In this document: piece by piece, positions 10,603 to 21,599 of the stretch
How the letters are laid out: each line of letters starts with the position of its first letter
How positions within the stretch are numbered: position 1 is the stretch's first letter
Source of the DNA: Macrotis lagotis
Lineage: Eukaryota; Chordata; Mammalia; Peramelemorphia; Peramelidae
Length of the DNA stretch: 64,000 nt
Reading direction: 5' to 3'
Assembly (NCBI RefSeq): GCF_037893015.1
Contig: NC_133658.1
Coordinates: forward strand, 427,705,890 to 427,769,889
Notes under the pieces: generated by a model
What the model saw: only the letters and a program-made list of their open reading frames with translations
The model's database searches: none
What the model was told of the DNA's origin: nothing
Program-made: the position numbers and the translations under genes

Positions 10603-10869
10603 GAATTGTTACATATATACATCCATATAAATAGACATTTTATCTAATGGTTGCCTCAGAACAGGGAAGTGGGTGGAGGGATGGGGGAGGAGAGGAACAG
10701 AAAAAGTTATATAACTTTATTATATATTTAATGGAAAAAGCATATGTATTTAAGATTTGTAGTTTCATGTTCAATCCTCTTTTTCCCTATTCTTCTTCAT
10801 TATTATTATTACTATTATTATTATGTTCATTTTATTTTAAGTTCAGAATTTAAAATTTTTTTTAAAGTT

Positions 10870-11690
10870 TGAGGTTAGATAACATAAATTTGTAGTATAC
10901 AGTCAGTGAAAATGCTTCTTCCTCTGTACTCACTAATTCAGAGTTGGTGTTTGACCAGGACTAAGTTGCAATAGGAGAAAGAAATAAAGAATTTGAGAGT
11001 AGAGAACAGTGTAGACTTCAATTGGTTAATCATCAAGTAAAGATTATGAAAGGAGAAATATGAAGTCAGAGCAATAATAATGTCATGAAAAAATTATTGT
11101 AAGAGTGAATGAAGGTTGCAATGAAAGCAAAGATTAGGTTGAGGTAGGATAAGGTATAAGGACACCCAGAATGATAAAAATGATAATCAGGTAAAATTAT
11201 ATCAGTTATTTTTAGTTGGGGTTCTTGTTTCTTTGGTTTTTGTCAAGAAAGTTGAATGTTTATGGATAATAGTGAGGCTTATTTTGTGATCAACTGCATG
11301 TGAGACAAGGTGTAGTGAAGGAGTAGTCCTATCCTAACAGGAAAATCTAGTTATCAGTATGGAAGTTGAATCAGAATCTCATCTCTCAGTCTGCTGTCAG
11401 ACTAATTATCTGAAGCAAAAGTCAATATTCACACCCAATCATAAGAAAGGATACAGATTAGAAAACAACAAAACCACTAACAATGGTTTTAACCTCATTT
11501 ACTCAGACAAAATATTAATGCCAAAGCTGGTAAATGGATCAAAGAAAAGAAATTGTCATAGACCTTCATAATTTCCTTTTGAAATTTTATTATTGTTCAC
11601 CTTTTATTTTGGGTTTGAATTCCAATTACTTTAATGAATTGTAGTATGAAAATATTCCTATATGCCTTTTATAATCATACTGAGATTATT
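10870..11690. other. Unannotated, possibly degraded repeat
   Basis: No gene found. The stretch around 10970-11170 (AATGAAGGTTGCAATGAAAG) has the feel of an old marsupial repeat, but I cannot name it. The open frame at 11359-11571 shows no family features. Confidence 0.4.
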
Positions 11691-12712
11691 TTGTTATTGT
11701 TCATTCATTCAGTCATTTCTTATTCTTTGTGATCTCAAAGCATGCCAGGCCCTTCTATACTTCACTATCTCCCAAAGTCTGTACAAGTTCATCTCAATCT
11801 CTGTCCACCCCTTCTCCTTTTGCCTTCCATCTTTCCCAACATCAGGGTCTTTTTCAATGAGTTCTATCTTCTTATCATATGGCCAAAATATTTAACATGT
11901 AGCTTCAAGATTTTTCCTTCCAATGAGTAGTCTAAATTGTTTCTTTAAGTATTGATTGATTTGATCTTCTAGCTGTCCAAGGGACTCTAAAAAAATTCTC
12001 CAGTACCACAATTTAAAAAACAGCAATTCTGCAGTGCTTTACTTTCCTTCTAGTCCAACTCTCTTGGCCATACATTGGAAAAAACCATAGCTTTGATTAC
12101 ACAGGCCTTTTTCAACATCTCTGCTGTTCAGATTTGCCATAGCTTTTCTACCAAGGAGCTTGCATCTTTTAATTTCATGAATGCAGTTGCCATGTGCAAT
12201 TATCTTTGAGCCCAAGAATATAAAAACTGACACTGCTTTCATTTCTTCTCTCTCTACTTGCCAGGGAATGAGGAAATCATTTGCCATAATCTTAGTTTTT
12301 TCTTTTTTTAATGCTGTTTCAAACCAACTTTTATGCTCTCCTCAATCACTCTCATCAAAGACTTCTTAATTTTTCCTCACTTTCTATATCAAAGGAATAT
12401 CATCTATGTATCTGAGGTTGTTGATATTCTCCTGGCAATTTTGAATTCTGACTTTCGATTCATCTAGCCTGTCATGTCACATGATGTACTCCACACAAAA
12501 GTTAAATAAATAAAGTGACAATATACATCCTTTACCAGCCTTGATCAATTGTTCTATGTCCAGTTCTAACTGTTGCTTCTTGACTCACATACAAGTTCTT
12601 CAAGAGACAAATAAGGTAATCTAGTACTCCCATCTCTTTGAGAGTTTGCCATTTTTTGCTGTGATCCACACAGTAAAGGCAGTAGTAAAATCAATGCAAC
12701 AGAAATAGATGG

Positions 12713-12854
12713 GGAGGGGGCAACTAGGTGGCACAGTGGATAGAGTATGGGCCTTGGAGTCAAGAAGACCTGAGTTGTAATCTGGTTTCAGACACTTAAT
12801 AATTACCTATCTGTGTGACCCTTGCAAAATCCAAAAAACAAACAAACAAACAAA
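12713..12854 (+). mobile_element. WSINE1-type SINE in BovB/RTE
   Basis: Head GCAACTAGGTGGCACAGTGG and TAATAATTACCTATCTGTG, ending in a CAAA-repeat tail. Flanked by AGAAATAGATGG (12701-12712) and AGAAGTAGATGG (12855-12866), a target duplication with one mismatch. Confidence 0.9.
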
Positions 12855-12872
12855 AGAAGTAGATGGAGTGTG

Positions 12873-12888
12873 TGGGGGGGGGGGGGGG
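12873..12888. repeat. G homopolymer
   Basis: Run of 16 guanines just right of the WSINE1 duplication. Such runs are prone to assembly and sequencing error. Confidence 0.85.
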
Positions 12889-12904
12889 TCTGGAACTCCT
12901 TTGC

Positions 12905-13105
12905 AAGAATATAGAAAAAAAGAACTATTCAAGAAAGATCTTATAGTCACTTATAACCATTATCATGTGACTACAGGTCTAGAGTCATTTATCAGGGAGA
13001 GTAAAGTCGAGTAGGCCTTTGGAAGCATTGCAAATAATAATTCTAGTAGAGGTAGTGGAATTCCAGCTGAGATTATTAGAATCCTCAATGAAAGTAATTT
13101 ACTCT
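12905..13105 (+). mobile_element. BovB/RTE fragment, inverted 5' piece
   Basis: Sense-strand BovB/RTE text from just upstream of the part found antisense on the left: AAGAAAGATCTTATAGTCAC, AAGTCGAGTAGGCCTTTGGA, TCTAGTAGAGGTAGTGGAAT, TCCAGCTGAGATTATTAGAA. The head-to-head junction at 12904/12905, with element order preserved, is what twin priming during reverse transcription leaves behind. Confidence 0.8.
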
Positions 13106-13835
13106 TCCATCAAAAAAAACTCAAGATCAAGATTGGAAGAATAGAGGGAACAAAGAGAATGATAAACATTTATTATTAGGAAACTTTCTTTAATGAATAG
13201 GAAACATCTCTGAGAATGTGAGTTTTAGGAATGATTGGTTGATCCCTTGCTTCATCTTGTATATCATCTGCAAAAAATTAGGGTTCTGCTAACTGTGTCA
13301 TCATAGAGACACTGGAAGAATGCTTTTAGCTCATGAGATAAAGAGGCATTATGAAAAGGTGCTCATTATAAGAATATCACAAATTAGAAGATGCTAAAAT
13401 TATGTGAGTTTTTTCATGCCTGAAAGCAACACATAGAGAGGATAATGAAGTTCATTCAATAAGGCTAATGCTATAACAAATAGGCTGAAAGAGCCCAGAA
13501 ACTGCCTCAGTCAGCAAACACTTGATCTTCTTGCCAAATAGAGAGACAAGGCAGCCAAGGGCAACTCTGGTTTGGAATATAAACTCATTTGCAGAACATT
13601 ATGGAGAAGAATGGTGGAAGATCATGAGAAGAATTGCTTCATAAAGAGCAGGCAGTGAAGGGGAAAATAAATCTGCAGAAAATGTGGTCTAAAAACTAAG
13701 TCAGATCACCCCAAGAGCATTTATAATTGAAATTGGAAGTGAGAAAACAACCAGATGAAAAATGGAACAGATCTGTCATCATTTCTATAACAATTTTCCA
13801 TCATCATTGCCACATTCAGACTCCAACATCACTGG
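13106..13835. other. Unannotated DNA right of the inverted RTE
   Basis: About 700 bases without a gene. Some phrases (AAAGAGCAGGCAGTGAAGGG) suggest an old repeat, but I cannot assign a family. Confidence 0.4.
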
Positions 13836-13837
13836 CC

Positions 13838-13993
13838 CTGATGTTCTATATGAGGAAGAAGAATCAGAATCAGAGAGAAGTTAGAACTTGCCGAGGATCA
13901 CCTGACTAGTAAGTGCCTGGGGTCAGATTTAAAGGTAATATTCTCTGACTCCAGGTCCAGTACTCTATCTACTGCACTGCCTAAACAGCCTCA
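13838..13993 (-). repeat. MIR-type SINE, antisense
   Basis: Antisense order: ATATGAGGAAGAAGAATC, CACCTGACTAGTAAGTGCCT, GACTCCAGGTCCAGTACTCT, CTACTGCACTGCC. Confidence 0.65.
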
Positions 13994-14199
13994 AAGGTAT
14001 TATTTTTTATTATACTACACAAATGATTGACAGGTTTTCCAAAATCAAAAATCCATAGACCTACTTACTCATTCTTTAAATTATGAGTGAGAATGCTCTC
14101 TACACACATTGAATATCCCTGGTGAGAGATGAGAAGGAGGAGAAAACTTCCACAGCTTTTTTTGAAGATGTGGGAAATTACAATTTCTTAGAATTGTTA

Positions 14200-14365
14200 G
14201 AATGTTTTGATGTCTTGATTGGTTTTCATGCTTTTTCCCTCTTCATCTCTTTTTAAAAATTTCATTGTTATAAGGGATAGCTTTCAGGGAGACATAAGGG
14301 AGGGATATAGAAGGAAATTCAAGGAATGTAAAATATGTATAATTTTGTTTAATAAATGTATACCT
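14200..14365 (+). mobile_element. Possible LINE 3' tail
   Basis: TTGTTATAAGGGATAGCTTT, GGGAGGGATATAGAAGG and GTAAAATATGTATAATTTTG resemble a recurrent marsupial retroelement 3' end. Family uncertain. Confidence 0.35.
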
Positions 14366-14394
14366 ATTAACCAATTAGTTACATTAGATTAATC

Positions 14395-14780
14395 TTTTCT
14401 TTTTTAATGGTATCTTTCTTAACTTTATTATATTTCTTTCTCTCCTCCCCTACCAAAAGTTGTCACTCATAATAAGAATTTTTAAAAAGAGGGGGGGAAA
14501 GTAGCTCAGAAATTGCAACTGATGAAGTAGTTATGCTGAAAAGTAGATTCAATATTGTGCACCTATGTAAAAAAAAAAGAGGGAAAAGAAAGTACAGTCC
14601 CTTAACTCTTGACTGGGACAAAGCATGCAGTTTTGGTGTTTTCATTCTTCAGTTCACATCATTAAATTCATTATGTGCCAATTATGCTCATTTCATTTTG
14701 TTTCAGATCAAAGGTCTTCCCATTTCTCCGAATTCTTTATACTCATGATTTCTTGCCACACACTAATATTTCCTATGAAA
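14395..14780 (-). mobile_element. L1 LINE 3' fragment, antisense
   Basis: Antisense 3' UTR text (TTTCTTTCTCTCCTCCCCTA) leads into AGGTCTTCCCATTTCTCCGA and CTTTATACTCATGATTTCTT, which match the reverse of L1 near the ORF2 end. Strongly worn. Confidence 0.55.
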
Positions 14781-15912
14781 TAAGAGGTTGCTGTTTTTCC
14801 TTCCTTCTCAAAGAAGACTATGACAAGTCCAATCAAATTGGCTGTCAGCCTCAGCATTTATTCTTCAACTATACCCTTGGTGAATCTCTTGAACTCATTC
14901 TCTTACAGCATCCGATGAGATCCAATCTCCATCTATAAGTGGAGAGTTCTTAGACTCTTTTCATTCTGACATTATTCTGTTTTAGTTAAAGGGTCTGAAA
15001 AATTCCGACTTATAAGTTTCAAAGGGCAGAAGAGCAATATTCTATCTAGAGACTTTCAGGAGTGACTTTGGGGGTACAGGTCATTGGTAGCTGTGAAAAG
15101 GAGTCTCTACAGCCATTCTATATCTTAATAAAAACTTAGAATGGCCAATACTTTATAAACATTTTTGGAATCTGAGGCCTTGAAGATACTGGGGAATGTG
15201 CCCCTAAAGTATTGGTATGGGATGACTGGAAAATTATATTTTATTATTTTTATGTCTACAAAATAAATATCTATTTGTAAAAACTAATTGATTTTAAGTC
15301 ATTAAATGGAAGTGGGGTGCCTAACAGTAGAAGTGGGGAGGGGAACACAGCATTAGGGGCTCAAACTGATGGCATTAGAGAAGAAATAGCTCTAACTCTT
15401 CAGGTACTTTTAAAATTCTGTGGAACAGATACAAGAGGCCTTGCTCTCCTCAGAAGTAATCATTGTAAATTCATGAACCACAATTGGTTCACATACAAGA
15501 CTCTAATATATGCATCTTTAGATATCACTTTGTTCCCCACTGCTCTGATTATCACTATGAAGGGAGGTATAGTATAGGGAGATGTAAACTCACCAAAGGA
15601 GTTAGCCTTATATCATGGAGTATTTCTTTCATGTTTCCCAATCATTTTAGAGAGACCCTTATAAGATTTCTATCTGCTAATATCAAGTTCCAGAATATAA
15701 TAGTACCTTCTAAATGAGATTCTCAACTACTTCAAAGAATATGGTTTAAATATCCATTAAAAAAAAAAGGCAAGCGGATGATTAATTCCCATTTTCCAGA
15801 TAATGACATACAGTAGAATAGGCACTCAACTGAGTGGGGTTAATCTCTCAGGACTTTATGTTGGACAGATACTCCAGAGGGTTCAGAAATTTATAGGAAA
15901 AAGGGTAAGTTG
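14781..15912. other. Unannotated intergenic DNA
   Basis: About 1.1 kb without a recognisable repeat or gene. The overlapping ORFs at 14675-14938, 15317-15577 and 15484-15717 have no domain signature and lie in different frames. Confidence 0.5.
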
Positions 15913-15914
15913 GA

Positions 15915-16131
15915 CTTCATTTTTTAAAATTTTATTTATTTTATTCTGAACTTAAAAAATAAATCAAACATTTCCATAACATAGAATAGAAAAAAGTGGT
16001 TGTGCACAAAACTATAAATTTATTACTATAACTTGCTATTCCTTTAAAATATTTAATAAAGTTCCCTTCCCCTCCTCTTGCCCTAGAGATGGTTACCATT
16101 AGACATAAATATGTATGTACATGTAAAACTG

Positions 16132-16186
<55 letters not shown>

Positions 16187-16460
16187 CATATATATACATA
16201 TACATATTTCTGTTTTTTAGTTCTTTTTTTAGATGTAAATGGTGCCTTCTTTCACATGTCCTTTGTAGTTAATTTGGGTGTTTATAATAGGCAAAATGGC
16301 TTTGTCTCTCAAAGTTGTTCTTAAAACAGTATTCTATTAGTGTATACAACAATCTCGTGGTTCTGCCCACTCTGCATTATTTCATGTAAGTCTATCCATG
16401 TTTTTCTAAGATCATGGAGTTCAACATTTCTTATAGCACAGAAGTATTCTGTCATGGATT
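15915..16460 (-). mobile_element. L1 LINE 3' fragment, antisense
   Basis: Good antisense L1 3' UTR: TTATTTTATTCTGAACTTAA, AACTTGCTATTCCTTTAAAA, AGAGATGGTTACCATTAGAC, TTTGTAGTTAATTTGGGTGT, TTCTTATAGCACAGAAGTAT. It is the L1 variant whose 3' UTR encodes GAACTTAA near the end. Interrupted by an (AT)n tract at 16135-16181. Confidence 0.85.
16135..16181. repeat. (AT)n microsatellite
   Basis: About 47 bases of alternating AT inside the L1 3' UTR. Confidence 0.95.
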
Positions 16461-16504
16461 TCATCTGGGAGGTCGCACAACCCTTTCAATAGACCCAAGT
16501 CTTG

Positions 16505-16640
16505 GATATGAAATATCATCTTTTTCACATGAGCATGCTTTCAGTAATTTTCTATGGCTGCAAATCATGGAATGTTTGAAAGAATCCAAATTGTGGGCGA
16601 ACATAGGCAATGAAGAGAGGCATCATAGTTGCTAACAAGT
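16505..16640 (+). mobile_element. Possible RTE-type LINE scrap
   Basis: CTATGGCTGCAAATCATGGA followed by GGCAATGAAGAGAGGCATCA resembles the late coding region of RTE/CR1-type LINEs (the YGC-SW and A-RGI motifs). Short and uncertain. Confidence 0.3.
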
Positions 16641-16669
16641 TTTAGCAAGTTGCCAATGGTGACTTACTC

Positions 16670-16945
16670 ACAAGGAGTTACATTTCCCTCCCTGTCTTTG
16701 CCTCCTGTCTCCCCCAGCTTAAATCTCTCCCTTTTGCAAGAGGTCTTTCCCAGGTCCTCTCAATACTAGTACTTTCCCTATCAGACTCAAGTTCACCCAA
16801 AATAACTTTCATGTACCTAGTTATTTGAATGTTTCCTCCCTCATTAGAATATGAGCTCTTCAAAGGCAAAGACTGTTTTGCTTCTCTTTCTATTACCAGC
16901 AATTAGTATAGTGTGTGGCACATAATAGGTACCTTCTCTTACTGA
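16670..16945 (+). repeat. L2 LINE 3' end
   Basis: Reads as an L2 tail: CCTGTCTCCCCCAGCTTAAA, TCATTAGAATATGAGCTCTT, AAAGGCAAAGACTGTTTTGC, then the GTGTGGCACATAATAGGTAC end. Confidence 0.75.
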
Positions 16946-17214
16946 TAAAAGACATCATCCAGGAAATGAATCGTCAAGAAAAGAGTTAGGTCAATTGCAA
17001 TGTTAGTAGTGCAAGATAAAATAAATGGACAGGAAAAATATTATACAAGTATAACTTATTAAAAGTAGGAGATGATATAAACTAGGAGTTTGGTGGATAA
17101 TATCTAGGAAGTTTATGGAAGGACATGGATAATAATAATCTAATACAATATATATGTGTGTGTATGTGTGTGTGTCTTTGATGTGACACACAAGTCAAAA
17201 GAAGCTAGTTCAAT
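16946..17214. other. Unannotated DNA
   Basis: No gene seen; a short TG-rich tract lies at 17150-17175. Confidence 0.5.
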
Positions 17215-17547
17215 TATATATTTCACTAGAGGAGGTTTAGTGAACAAAATTAGGGAGGTGAAGGTCCCACCTGGAGCATGATGTTCAGCTATTGGTACCA
17301 CACATTATGAAGGACATTGATAACTTTAAGCATAAATAAAAAGGATAGTGGGGGGTCTTGTGATCATGCAATATAAAGATCATTTGATGTATCATTATTG
17401 GGAGAAGTCTCAGAAGGAATAAGATATGTAAGTATCAGAAATTTCATCTGAAAGACAGTCATATAGAATAGGAATTAAGCTTAGTCTTCTTGGCCCCCAC
17501 AAGGACCAACAAGAAGCAAATTAAGAAAGTTACAAAGAAAAAATTGT
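17215..17547 (+). mobile_element. L3/CR1 LINE 3' fragment
   Basis: Worn CR1-type text: GGTCCCACCTGGAGCATGAT, CAGCTATTGGTACCACACAT, GAAGGACATTGATAACTTTA and TTAGTCTTCTTGGCCCC, in the order expected for the end of L3 ORF2 and its 3' UTR. Confidence 0.6.
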
Positions 17548-17745
17548 TATTATTCAAATCATTCCAATCATGTCCTACTCTTTGTGATGCCATTTATAGT
17601 TTTTTTTGGCAAAGTACAGAAGTGATTGACCATTTCCTTTGTCAACTCATTTTACAGATGAGGAAACTGAGGCAAACAGGGTTAAGTGACTTACCCAAGG
17701 TTTCACTGCTACTAAATGCTCAAGGCTGTGTTTGAACTCATGGAG
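17548..17745 (-). mobile_element. MAR1-type SINE, antisense
   Basis: Antisense order: TCATGTCCTACTCTTTGTGA (RTE-like tail), CAACTCATTTTACAGATGAG, GAAACTGAGGCAAACAGGGT, TTTGAACTCATGGAGATG. The tRNA-type head is missing. Confidence 0.75.
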
Positions 17746-18698
17746 ATGTGTCTACCAAAGAAAGTCACATTCTTTTGGTCTTTGGCATGTTGTTCATCTT
17801 CCTGAGATGCCTTTTTATAAACTATATTACTGATCACAGGAGAATCTTCTTGGTGAATAGAATCACTAACAGAAATTAGTAGGTCAGTGAAAAAAGTAGT
17901 AGATTCAGAATCAAGGAGACCTGAATTCAAGGCTTCCTTCTAGCTCAGGATATTTATGACAAAGCTGGGTGTTGTGTACTGAAAAAGAAGAAGCACTTAA
18001 TGATTTTCTGTTGGTTTGAATAGAATGTCTCAGGGACCACTGCACCACTTTGCCATCAGCATTTTCCTGCTCTCTCCAAACTGCAATCAACAATCCTGCA
18101 TTCTGAGTCTAAGCCTCCTCCTCCTCTGGCTAGGGTGGAAGGGGCTTGAGAAGAAAGGGTTCCTTGGGTAGTCCTGTGGCTACTGTCGCCTCCATGGCTC
18201 CTGTGCTGCTTTCTCAACAAAGCTATCCTTATAAACCCAAGCTGATCCAGATATTCCTTTCTGGGGCAAAAGCTGCCAAGTCTTGGTGGACATGGACTTC
18301 TGCCAAATCAAAAAAAAAAATCTACAAATTAAAAGAATTCAGAGACCATGTAGTCCAAGAAGTATTTGAAAAGTATAAATTGCCAAGCAGTCATCAAGCC
18401 TCAACTCGAAACCCTCCAGTGCTAGGGAACCACCTAAAGAAGTCCCTGCAAGCCCCTTCCTCTGATTGATCAGTTTCTCTTGAAACCTCCATTTTTAAGG
18501 ACATGTTCATTTTCACTCCTTCAATCCATTCCTGACTCACAGGGCTTATTTCCACGATGCCCCTAAATGGATAGTTTCTTCCTTCCTCTCCTTTCTTTTC
18601 CCTCCATGCTTTTCAGCATGAGAAAGTTCTAGAAGTTGGGGTGGGGGGGAAATACCTTTCCCTCAAAATAATTCTTCAATTTTTTAAAGATCTCATAT
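17746..18698. other. Mostly unannotated DNA; MIR scrap at 17895-17970
   Basis: A worn SINE piece (AGTAGATTCAGAATCAAGGA; CTGAATTCAAGG) lies at 17895-17970. The 107-residue ORF at 18146-18469 (+) has no recognisable family and contains an L3/MIR3-like phrase (AGAGACCATGTAGTCCAAGA), so I treat it as chance. Confidence 0.45.
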
Positions 18699-18699
18699 C

Positions 18700-18890
18700 A
18701 TCACTATACTCTCTGCCCTCAAACTTTCTCTTCTCTAATCTAAAAAGTCCCAGTTCTTCAAATAATTCTTGCTCTCTAACACCATCTTGATACTCCCCTA
18801 GGTATACTTTAACTTCCCAGTGTCCTCCTAAAGGGTGATAGCCATAATTGCACATAGTCCTTCAGATGGCATCTGGGTAAATGTTGAATG
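18700..18890 (-). mobile_element. L3/CR1 LINE fragment, antisense
   Basis: CTCTTCTCTAATCTAAAAAG, CCCAGTTCTTCAAATAATTC, TTAACTTCCCAGTGTCCTCC and AGTCCTTCAGATGGCATCTG match the reverse complement of the L3 3' region. Confidence 0.6.
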
Positions 18891-19189
18891 AAATTAGGAA
18901 TTTTACATGACGTATAGAGAACTGAGGTAATAAAACAACTAAATGGTAGAGATGGGAATCAAGCGAGCATAGCTCTTCTGAAGTCATCTTGCTCTTAGTA
19001 TCATATACTTGATTGTCTTATGTCTACTCAAGATACTAGTAGACTTTTGAAAAATGGAAAAAGAGATGACCTCAGGAATATGCTGAAAGAATATTTATTT
19101 GCCTTTGGGGGCTAATGCTTTGAATTTTGAATCTCAAGTAGAATTAAATATTCTATCTTTTAATGCAGAATGGTTTCATTCATTCAACT

Positions 19190-19418
19190 AGATAGCTAGG
19201 AGCTTCAGTGGATATGGAATCAACAAGACTAAAACTTAAAGCTAGTCTCAGATACTTACTAGCTGTGTAACCCTTTATTCCCTGTCTGCCTTGGTTTCCT
19301 CATTTGTAAAATAGAAATAATACTAGCACCTACTTTTCAGAGCTGTTGTAAAGACCTGATGAGACAATATTTGTAAAGCTTAAACAATTGCATCTAGCAT
19401 TTCTCTAATAAATTAGGT

Positions 19419-19420
<2 letters not shown>
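19190..19420 (+). repeat. MIR/tRNA-headed SINE
   Basis: Head AGATAGCTAGGAGCTTCAGT, core TACTTACTAGCTGTGTAACC, then TTTCCTCATTTGTAAAATAG and a CAGAGCTGTTGTAAAGACCT end. The adjoining TAG repeat probably grew from its tail. Confidence 0.7.
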
Positions 19421-19470
<50 letters not shown>

Positions 19471-19480
19471 TAGTAGTAGT
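19417..19480. repeat. (TAG)n microsatellite
   Basis: About 21 TAG units with one TGG change, at the 3' end of a SINE. Confidence 0.95.
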
Positions 19481-19697
19481 TGCTTGTGGTTGTTGTTGTT
19501 CAGAGTGCTCCCTTAGATGTGAGACAGGTCGGCTTGAGGATCCTGAAGGATGGCGTCCCAAAGTAAGACTTCTTCCTACCACTTAGTGTAATAACTCAGC
19601 TAAACTGTTTGCATAACAGTGCTGCTTAGACATTTCACTGTGGGCTTGTGTGTGGGATGAAGTGAAAGCTGCACATACCATCCCCGTATTTCAGAAC

Positions 19698-19698
<1 letters not shown>

Positions 19699-19746
<48 letters not shown>

Positions 19747-19764
19747 TGTGTGTGTGTGTGTGTG
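19699..19764. repeat. (TG)n microsatellite
   Basis: About 66 bases of TG repeat with one TA step; long enough to be polymorphic. Confidence 0.95.
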
Positions 19765-19869
19765 AGCTCAAAACCACATATTTGGATGAGATACTTAAAT
19801 AACTTTAGATGAGTTGTGGGTAATTATGTAAGTTCTTTCCCTTCACAGAACTTAGAAATGTCAAATTAG

Positions 19870-20045
19870 TTCATAGATTTAGAGCTGGAAGATTTAGAGC
19901 TTTTGTGGTCATCAACCAAGTCAATTCCTCATTTTGACAGAGGAGGAAACTGAGGCTTCATGCCCAATGTCACCACAGAACAGAGCCAGGATTCAAATTC
20001 AGAACTCAAAATCCAAATATCTCTCCTCAGTACCTTTTCTGTACA
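19870..20045 (-). repeat. MIR3-type SINE, antisense
   Basis: L3-like antisense tail (ATAGATTTAGAGCTGGAAGA) followed by CATTTTGACAGAGGAGGAAA, CTGAGGCTTCATGCCCAATG and a worn head. Confidence 0.65.
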
Positions 20046-20074
20046 GATTGAAATATGTGTGGATATCATCCCTG

Positions 20075-20318
20075 GAAGGGTATCTCAGTGGGTAGAGTAG
20101 ATAAGAGTACCAGACCGGCAGTCTTAGAAGATTCACCTTCCTAAATTCAAATCTGGACTCAGACACCTACCAGCTATGTGACCCTGGGCAAAGCACTTTC
20201 TCATCTACAGAATAATCAGGAGAAGGAAATGTCAAACTACTCTTTAATCTTTGTCAAGCAAACTCCAAATGCAGTCACAAAGAGTAGAACATGACTGAAA
20301 TGATTAAACAGCAATAAA
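20075..20318 (+). mobile_element. MAR1-type SINE
   Basis: Head TCTCAGTGGGTAGAGTAG, core AATTCAAATCTGGACTCAGA, ACCAGCTATGTGACCCTGGG, then the tail CTCCAAATGCAGTCACAAAG and AACATGACTGAAATGATT. Confidence 0.8.
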
Positions 20319-20334
20319 ATCAAGGCTAGACCTG

Positions 20335-20575
20335 ATGTTCAGGATCTGACTTTTCCCACTTAAATGGCTCTGTGACCCCACCAGCAAATTACTTCATCAT
20401 TGCTAGCCTCAGCTTCCTTGAAGGCAGGGAATCATTTGCCTCTTTTTGTATCCCTGGTGTATTATCTTGCACATAGTAGGAGCTTAATAAATGTTTATTA
20501 ATTGAAGATAATAATTCTTTCACTTCACTGTTTATCTCACAGAGTTGCTATAAAGAAAGTAAGTTAATAATTAAT
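20335..20575 (+). repeat. MIR SINE split by an L2 tail
   Basis: The left MIR half (20335-20412) ends near TCATTGCTAGCCTCAGCTTC. The right half (20506-20575) resumes with TTTATCTCACAGAGTTGCTA. Between them, 20412-20505, is an L2 3' end (CATAGTAGGAGCTTAATAAA). Confidence 0.65.
20412..20505 (+). repeat. L2 3' tail nested in MIR
   Basis: AAGGCAGGGAATCATTTGCC, TCTTGCACATAGTAGGAGC, then AATAAATGTTTATTAATTGA: the canonical L2 end. It interrupts a MIR, so at least this L2 insertion is the younger of the two. Confidence 0.75.
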
Positions 20576-20734
20576 AAGAATTTATTAAGCACTTACTATG
20601 TATCAGAGAACGTGGTACCATCTTAATCTTAGTTGTTAGCTGTAGAGATATGGATTGCTATTCTCACCACCATCATTATCATCATCAATGTTATTATTCT
20701 AGACTATGAGCATAAAGAAATTGTAGCTGAAATT

Positions 20735-20901
20735 TCCTCTTAGTCAGTCAGTTAACAAGCATTTATTAAGAGCACTTTGCTAAGTTCTGAGAATGCAAAG
20801 AAAGAGAAGTTAAAAAAAAAAACAGTCCCTGCCTTCAAGAAGCTTATACTCTAATGGGGGAAATATGTAAACAACTATGTTTGTACAAGATATATAGAGA
20901 G
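20735..20901 (+). repeat. Old therian interspersed repeat (unnamed)
   Basis: GAGCACTTTGCTAAGTTCTG, AACAGTCCCTGCCTTCAAGA and GCTTATACTCTAATGGGGG: the best preserved local copy of the unnamed repeat also at 285 and 39430. Confidence 0.55.
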
Positions 20902-21137
20902 TGTTGCTGTTTATTTTTCAGTCCACTTCTTTCTGACCCAATTTGGGGTTTTCTTGGCACAGATACTGGAATGGCTTACCATTTCCTTCTCCAGCTGATT
21001 TTAAAGCAGAGGAAATAAGGCAAACAAGAACAAGTGACTTGTCCAGAGTCACACGGTTAGTAAGTGTCTGAAGCCAAAACTAAACTCAGATCTTTCTAAC
21101 TCAAGGTGCTACATTTTATCCACTGCATCATCTAGAT
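20902..21137 (-). mobile_element. MAR1-type SINE, antisense
   Basis: Full antisense order: TTTTCAGTCCACTTCTTTCT and CCCAATTTGGGGTTTTCTTG (RTE-type tail), ATTTCCTTCTCCAGCTGATT, GTCACACGGTTAGTAAGTGT, ATCCACTGCATCATCTAG (head). Confidence 0.85.
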
Positions 21138-21598
21138 TAAGATAATTTAAATGGGAACTGCTCCAAGGATGGGATATGGGAGTGCTATGTTGAGAAACCA
21201 CAAGTGACTTGCAGCTGAATTGGTGGGGGGAAGGGGGAAGGAGGGAATAAAGACTGGAAAAACATGGAAGCTTTTTCTGTTTTTTTCCTCTTTGGGTTTC
21301 ACTTAAAATATTTGGCAATTCATAGACTAAAGGCACCATTTCAGTATTTTATGCTAAATTTGCATTGTATTTTATATTAAAATTCTGTATTCTATAAAAC
21401 AGTGGACCTTTTGAACAAAATTTTTAATTCAAATATAAAACTCAATAAGTTTTACAGAACACTGAGTGTGTAGATATGTGTGTATGTGTGATTGTATGGA
21501 TGTACACACATATATATATATAACATATATAAAATATTCTTGTATATATTTAATCTATATGTATAGCTATGTAATACAAAACTCATCTATTTGTACAT
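21138..21598. other. Unannotated AT-rich DNA
   Basis: No gene. TG/TA-rich low-complexity stretch at 21475-21560. Confidence 0.5.
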
Positions 21599-21599
21599 A

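Larger units (their letters stand above)
9961..10760 (+). mobile_element. L1 LINE fragment, right piece (3' UTR)
   Basis: Continues the L1 of 8596-8837: AACATGAACTAATACAAAAT, AGAGCAGAACCTAGAGAACA and CAGTAATAGCAATATTGC, then (past two SINEs) CTCTACATCCAAAGAACTGA and the G-rich 3' UTR (GGTGGAGGGATGGGGGAGGA). Interrupted by two WSINE1 copies and by a (GATATA)n tract at 10535-10602. Confidence 0.75.
11693..12904 (-). mobile_element. BovB/RTE-clade LINE, 3' part, antisense
   Basis: Antisense text follows the BovB/RTE reverse-transcriptase region closely: CCAAGGAGCTTGCATCTTTT, TTTCATGAATGCAGTTGCCA, TTCTACTTGCCAGGGAATGA-like phrasing at 12250, ATCTATGTATCTGAGGTTG, GTGACAATATACATCC, CATGTCCAGTTCTAACTGTT, GTGATCCACACAGTAAAGGC. 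The 3' end lies at the left (GTCATTTCTTATTCTTTGTG). Many frame breaks. A WSINE1 at 12713-12854 and a G run at 12873-12888 interrupt it. It meets an opposite-strand piece of the same element type at 12905. Confidence 0.9.

Noticed and set aside
18146-18469. 107-residue open frame as a possible small gene
   Set aside because: No recognisable domain, an internal phrase typical of L3/MIR3 tails, no promoter or splice context, and ordinary chance length for this GC level.
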